Assembly (NCBI RefSeq): GCF_000686025.1
Contig: NZ_JMLQ01000001.1
Location: 248,001 to 312,000, forward strand
DNA: 64,000 bases
Direction: 5' to 3'
Source: Rhodococcus sp. UNC23MFCrub1.1
Lineage (GTDB): Bacteria; Actinomycetota; Actinomycetes; Mycobacteriales; Mycobacteriaceae
Below the pieces are notes generated by a model. That model saw nothing but the letters and a program-made list of their open reading frames with translations. It had not been told where the DNA came from and searched no databases. The position numbers were made by a program, and so were the translations under genes. Shown here piece after piece: positions 58,991 through 64,000 of this stretch (position 1 is the stretch's first letter; every line of letters starts with the position of its first letter).

Positions 58991-60031
58991 ATGACGGCCA
59001 ACACCGACGTTCCCACGCAGATGGCGCCGGATCGAAACCTCGCGCTCGAACTCGTCCGCGTCACCGAGGCCGGGGCGCTCGCGTCCGGGCGTTGGGTCGG
59101 CCGCGGCGACAAGGAGGGTGGCGACGGCGCTGCCGTGGACGCCATGCGCCAGCTGGTGAGCTCGGTGTCGATGCGCGGCGTCGTGGTCATCGGAGAGGGC
59201 GAGAAGGACGAGGCGCCCATGCTCTACAACGGCGAGCAGGTGGGCAACGGCAACGGTCCCGAGGTCGACTTCGCCGTCGATCCCGTCGACGGCACGACGC
59301 TGATGGCCAAGGGCATGCCCAACGCGATCTCCGTGCTCGCGGTGGCCGAGCGCGGTGCGATGTTCGATCCGTCGGCCGTGTTCTACATGGAGAAGATCGC
59401 CGTCGGCCCCGACTACGCCGATGCCATCGACATCACCGCTCCGGTCGCCGAGAACATCGCCCGAATCGCGAAGATCAAGAAGGGGTCGTCCTCGGACGTC
59501 ACCGTGTGTGTGCTCGACCGTCCCCGCCACACCGAGCTGATGCAGCAGATCCGCGACACCGGTGCCCGCATCCGGTTGATCTCGGACGGTGACGTCGCCG
59601 GCGCCATCGCGGCCGCCCGCCCCGATTCGGGCACCGACATCCTGATCGGCACCGGCGGCACGCCCGAGGGCATCATCGCCGCGGCGGCCATGCGCTGCAT
59701 GGGGGGAGCACTGCAGGGCCGGCTCGCCCCGACGGACGACGACGAGCGCCAGAAGGCCGTCGACGCAGGCCACGATCTCGATCGCATCCTGAACACCAAT
59801 GATCTGGTCGCCGGGGAGAACGTCTTCTTCACCGCGACCGGCGTCACCGACGGCGATCTGCTGCGCGGAGTGCGCTACTCCGGCGGCGGTGCCCACACGC
59901 AGTCCATCGTCATGCGCTCCAAGTCGGGCACCGTGCGGATGATCGACGCGTACCACCAGCTGAACAAACTGCGGGAGTATTCGTCCGTGGACTTCGACGG
60001 TGACACCTCCGGCGCCGTCCCGTCCTTCTGA
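58991..60031 (+). CDS. glpX: Fructose-1,6-bisphosphatase class II GlpX
   Basis: This 346-aa enzyme hydrolyses fructose-1,6-bisphosphate in gluconeogenesis. Metal and substrate motifs are visible: [49 protein letters not shown] and [21 protein letters not shown] lies 9 nt before the ATG at 58991, favouring it over an in-frame ATG at 58919. fumC follows after 44 nt, and together they serve gluconeogenesis and the TCA cycle. Confidence 0.97.
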   Translation: MTANTDVPTQMAPDRNLALELVRVTEAGALASGRWVGRGDKEGGDGAAVDAMRQLVSSVSMRGVVVIGEGEKDEAPMLYNGEQVGNGNGPEVDFAVDPVDGTTLMAKGMPNAISVLAVAERGAMFDPSAVFYMEKIAVGPDYADAIDITAPVAENIARIAKIKKGSSSDVTVCVLDRPRHTELMQQIRDTGARIRLISDGDVAGAIAAARPDSGTDILIGTGGTPEGIIAAAAMRCMGGALQGRLAPTDDDERQKAVDAGHDLDRILNTNDLVAGENVFFTATGVTDGDLLRGVRYSGGGAHTQSIVMRSKSGTVRMIDAYHQLNKLREYSSVDFDGDTSGAVPSF

Positions 60032-60075
60032 CGCGCACTCCGACTTCCCGACCCATCTACCGAGGCACGAGGTAC

Positions 60076-61476
<1,401 letters not shown>

Positions 61477-61489
61477 CCCAGCACTCCCC

Positions 61490-61524
61490 GCCCCGCATCA
61501 CGGCGAAACGCTGTGGTGCGGGGC
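61490..61524 (+). terminator. Hairpin terminator after fumC
   Basis: GCCCCGCATCAC and GTGGTGCGGGGC pair over 12 positions with one G-T wobble and an 11-nt loop, 14 nt after the fumC stop. No T-run follows. Confidence 0.8.
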
Positions 61525-61547
61525 GATCAGGAGGAGTGTGATGTGTC

Positions 61548-61958
61548 ATGACACGAACTGCAGTGGCACTCCTCGGCGGCGCCGCCGCGATCGGCGCGGC
61601 GCTGGCCGCCCCCGCACTGGCGTCCGCCGGACCCGTTCCCGACGGCGTCTACGTCGGCACCACGCCCGAAGGCGCTCCCGTCCCGCTGTGGGACGGCAAG
61701 ACCATCACCGGCGACACGACGGTCAACCGACTTCTCGGCGTGAACGCGATCCCGGGCGACGTCTACCGCGCCCCGAGCATCGCGACCGGGGCCGACGTGG
61801 TCCACGTCGACTACTCGCGCCTGTCCCCCGCCTTCGGAGCCGTCTTCCACGACGAGATGACACGCGACGCCGTGAACCCGAACCGTTGGAACGGCACCGT
61901 GTACTTCGTCGGTGCCGGTCAGCCGGTGGTGGTGGGCGGGTTCGCGATCACGCGCTGA
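61548..61958 (+). CDS. Small secreted hypothetical protein, 136 aa
   Basis: A Sec signal peptide (TAVALLGGAAAIGAALAAPALASA, cleavage probably after ASA) is followed by a 110-residue mature domain. It contains GPVPDGVYVGTTPEGAPVPLWDGK and a final WNGTVYFVGAGQPVVVGGFAIT. The mature part has no cysteine. I do not recognise the family. Its stop is immediately next to that of the convergent desA2. Confidence 0.75.
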   Translation: MTRTAVALLGGAAAIGAALAAPALASAGPVPDGVYVGTTPEGAPVPLWDGKTITGDTTVNRLLGVNAIPGDVYRAPSIATGADVVHVDYSRLSPAFGAVFHDEMTRDAVNPNRWNGTVYFVGAGQPVVVGGFAITR

Positions 61959-62825
61959 TCAGGACGCGGCAGTGGCGAGTGCGCTCTCGAGCTCTGCGCG
62001 GGCCGCGAGGCCGTCCTCGCCGAGGCCGTCGAGGGTGAACACGTTCCACGCCTCGAGCAGGGGCTTGATCACCTCTTCGGTCTCGATGGTGCGGTCGTAG
62101 AGCCCGATGCCGGCGAGCAGTTCGGCGCTGCCGCCGCGGCCGGGGAGATCGACGGTGGGGACCGAGAAGGACGCGACGGTGTCGGCGATGGCGCGGACGG
62201 CGCCGTCGGCATCGACGCGGATCGCGGCGGAGACCAGGTCGGTGAAGAGCGTGGTCTGCAGCTCGTCGTCCTCGGCGATGCGGTCGAGGATGCTCGACAG
62301 GAGCGCGTCCTGCGACGACGCGGAGGCGCGACGGTGGCGCACGGCCGCTGCGCGCTCGTCGAGGGCGAACTTGGCGAGGATGTGCAGCACGTGCAGAGAC
62401 GGTGCGGAGTAGCCGGTGGTCATGTGCTCGATGCGCACACGCTCGAGATCCACCGGGTCGACCGCGCGAGTCGTCATGAGGTAGTTGCGCAGCACGATGG
62501 CGTGCCGGTTCTCCTCCGCGGTCCACCGGCCGATCAGCTTCCACCAGACGTCGCTGCTCCGGAGAGCGAACGCCAGGTCGCGGTGGTACTCGGGCAGGTT
62601 GTCGGCGACCAGCACGCTGACGGTGGCACCGACGACCTCGGCGTCACCGAGCGTCACCTGCTCCGGAGACCAGTCCTCGCCGCCGAGGAACGCGAAGTTG
62701 CGACCCGAGTCCCACGGAACGTAGTCGTGGGGCTGCCAGTCCCGAGCAGCGTCGATGTGCTTCTGCAGCAGGTGCGCGGCATCGGCTTCGAGCTCGCTCA
62801 ACAGGTCCTGGTCACTCTTCGGCAT
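61959..62825 (-). CDS. desA2: Acyl-ACP desaturase-like diiron protein DesA2
   Basis: This 288-aa protein has the ferritin-like desaturase fold. Putative diiron ligands are Glu79 (NLPEYHRDL), Glu105 and His108 (AEENRHA) and Glu157 (FALDERAAAVRH). At the fourth site the usual Asp-Glu-x-x-His reads DELQT (residues 187-191), so the second His ligand is absent. M. tuberculosis DesA2 (Rv1094) lies next to phoH2, as here, and is essential for mycolic acid synthesis. The altered site raises doubt about ordinary desaturase chemistry. ATG start at 62825. Confidence 0.85.
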   Translation of the reverse strand: MPKSDQDLLSELEADAAHLLQKHIDAARDWQPHDYVPWDSGRNFAFLGGEDWSPEQVTLGDAEVVGATVSVLVADNLPEYHRDLAFALRSSDVWWKLIGRWTAEENRHAIVLRNYLMTTRAVDPVDLERVRIEHMTTGYSAPSLHVLHILAKFALDERAAAVRHRRASASSQDALLSSILDRIAEDDELQTTLFTDLVSAAIRVDADGAVRAIADTVASFSVPTVDLPGRGGSAELLAGIGLYDRTIETEEVIKPLLEAWNVFTLDGLGEDGLAARAELESALATAAS

Positions 62826-62932
62826 CACAGCAGCATAACGGCCGTAGGTGTCCACTCCGAACCTTCGGACCGCGCGACGCGGATTCCGGTGATCTCCCTG
62901 ACAAAGAGGTCGGTGATAGTTCGGCGTCACAC

Positions 62933-62962
62933 CGCGCCGGGCGGTCCGTGCCGCCCGGCGCG
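62933..62962 (-). terminator. Hairpin terminator after phoH2
   Basis: A perfect 12-bp GC-rich stem (CGCGCCGGGCGG and CCGCCCGGCGCG) with a 6-nt loop lies 9 nt beyond the phoH2 stop and separates it from desA2. Confidence 0.8.
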
Positions 62963-62971
62963 AACGGTGAC

Positions 62972-64000
62972 TCAGGCCGGCCCGAACTCCTCGAGCATCT
63001 CGGTGACCAGTGCGGCGATGGGCGAGCGCTCCGAACGGGTCAGCGTGATGTGGGCGAAGAGAGGGTGCCCCTTCAACTTCTCGATCACGGCGGCGACACC
63101 GTCGTGGCGTCCGACCCGCAGGTTGTCGCGCTGTGCCACGTCGTGCGTGAGCACCACGCGTGATCCCGTGCCGAGCCGCGAGAGCACCGTCAGCAGGACG
63201 TTGCGTTCCAGCGACTGCGCCTCGTCGACGATGACGAACGAGTCGTGCAGCGACCGTCCGCGGATGTGCGTGAGCGGCAGCACCTCGAGCATGCCGCGTG
63301 CGGTGACCTCCTCGATGACCTCCGGACTCGCGAGACCGTCGAGCGTGTCGAACACCGCTTGCGCCCACGGGCCCATCTTGTCGCTCTCGCTGCCGGGGAG
63401 GTAGCCGAGCTCCTGGCCGCCGACCGCGTACAGCGGCCGGAACACGACGACCTTGCGATGGGTCCGTCGTTCGAGCACCGCGTCGAGGCCCGCGGTGAGC
63501 GCGAGCGCGGACTTGCCGGTGCCGGCCTTCCCGCCGAGCGAGACGATGCCGATGCTCTCGTCGAGCAGCAGATCCAGGGCGACGCGCTGCTCGGCGGACC
63601 GGCCGTGCAGGCCGAACGCCTCACGCTCGCCGCGCACCAGCTGCACCTGCTTGTTCGCCGTCACCCGACCCAACGCGCTGGACGTGCCGCCGAGCAGTCG
63701 AACACCGGTGTGGCACGGCAACTCTCGCGCTTCGTCGATGTCGGCGAATCCCTCGGCGAACAGGCCGTCGATGGTCGCGCGCGACGCCTCGATCTCGGCC
63801 ATGCCCGTCCATCCCGACGGGACGACGTCGTGAGCGTGGTACTCGTCGGCCGGCAGACCCACCGCACCGGCCTTGACGCGCAGCGGGATGTCCTTGCTGA
63901 CCAGCACCACGTCCTTGCCCTCGGCGGCGAGGTTCAGTGCGCACGCGAGGATCCGCGAGTCGTTGGAGTCGGTCCGGAAGCCGACGGGAAGAACAGCGGG
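62972..64000 (-). CDS. phoH2: PhoH2-type PIN-PhoH fusion, C-terminal 342 residues (cut by window end)
   Basis: The visible part starts within the PIN domain ([29 protein letters not shown]). It continues with the PhoH ATPase: [17 protein letters not shown] (Walker A), [13 protein letters not shown] (Walker B) and [18 protein letters not shown]. Mycobacterial PhoH2 combines an RNase PIN domain with an RNA helicase activity. The reading frame is open to base 64000, so the start lies outside the window. The neighbour desA2 supports Rv1095 orthology. Confidence 0.94.
   Translation of the reverse strand, partial: PAVLPVGFRTDSNDSRILACALNLAAEGKDVVLVSKDIPLRVKAGAVGLPADEYHAHDVVPSGWTGMAEIEASRATIDGLFAEGFADIDEARELPCHTGVRLLGGTSSALGRVTANKQVQLVRGEREAFGLHGRSAEQRVALDLLLDESIGIVSLGGKAGTGKSALALTAGLDAVLERRTHRKVVVFRPLYAVGGQELGYLPGSESDKMGPWAQAVFDTLDGLASPEVIEEVTARGMLEVLPLTHIRGRSLHDSFVIVDEAQSLERNVLLTVLSRLGTGSRVVLTHDVAQRDNLRVGRHDGVAAVIEKLKGHPLFAHITLTRSERSPIAALVTEMLEEFGPA

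Overview
The window is high-GC DNA from a mycolic-acid-producing actinomycete (order Mycobacteriales). A Rhodococcus-type genome is the most likely source. The evidence is gene content and order: dapC-fdxA-fbiC, mshB-lpqW-typA, mutT-PCD-pimE, and ychF...ispH...xseA-xseB...glpX-fumC...desA2-phoH2 run in nearly the order of the M. tuberculosis Rv1178-Rv1157 and Rv1112-Rv1094 blocks. The genus is an inference. I saw no rRNA, tRNA or CRISPR array.

Region 1 (1-18 kb) is conserved core: lysine/peptidoglycan biosynthesis (dapC, cut by the window edge), a 7Fe ferredoxin, the F420 chromophore synthase FbiC, two bacterial-PH membrane proteins, an Fe-S uracil-DNA glycosylase, mycothiol deacetylase MshB, lipoprotein LpqW, the translational GTPase TypA, a Nudix hydrolase, a pterin dehydratase and the mannosyltransferase PimE. 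Secreted proteins and a site-2-type protease follow. Region 2 (18-29.7 kb) is more variable: an acyltransferase-like protein, SRPBCC, VOC and methyltransferase proteins, a DszC/SfnB-like flavin monooxygenase, a secreted-lipase-family hydrolase, an amylosucrase, an SDR, a DUF222/HNH (13E12-type) gene whose start codon lies inside an SOS-box-like palindrome, and a luciferase-like oxidoreductase. Three very short but well-formed ORFs (24, 24 and 50 codons) lie between the annotated genes.

Region 3 (29,730-42,141) is a 12.4-kb integrated element, the most unusual part of the window. A 15-bp repeat bounds it, and the right copy is the 3' end of ychF. Just inside each end is a pair of TAGCCCC repeats with 11-bp spacing, which look like integrase arm sites. 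The leftward block encodes an HTH/excisionase-like protein, a Cys-rich protein, a RepB/AEP-type primase, a RepA-like ATPase, an iteron-rich putative origin, a terminase-small-subunit-like protein, a serine recombinase and a tyrosine integrase. The rightward block is a short coupled operon of an HK97-type major-capsid-like protein, a 78-aa protein and a very basic 149-aa protein. No portal, large terminase or tail gene is present. An Abi-like protein and a DUF4935-type PIN protein sit at the two ends as probable defence cargo. I read it as a phage-satellite-like or capsid-bearing island, analogous to but different from phiRv1/phiRv2.

Region 4 (42.1-64 kb) is conserved core again: ychF, a dispanin-like membrane protein, the carbon-starvation transporter cstA with its small YbdD partner under a CRP/GlxR-like site, AlkA-type glycosylase, AI-2E family permease, SbcCD, RmuC, IspH, exonuclease VII (xseA/xseB), class II FBPase, fumarase, DesA2 and PhoH2 (cut by the window edge). 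DNA-repair functions are well represented: UDG, AlkA, SbcCD, RmuC, ExoVII, Nudix.
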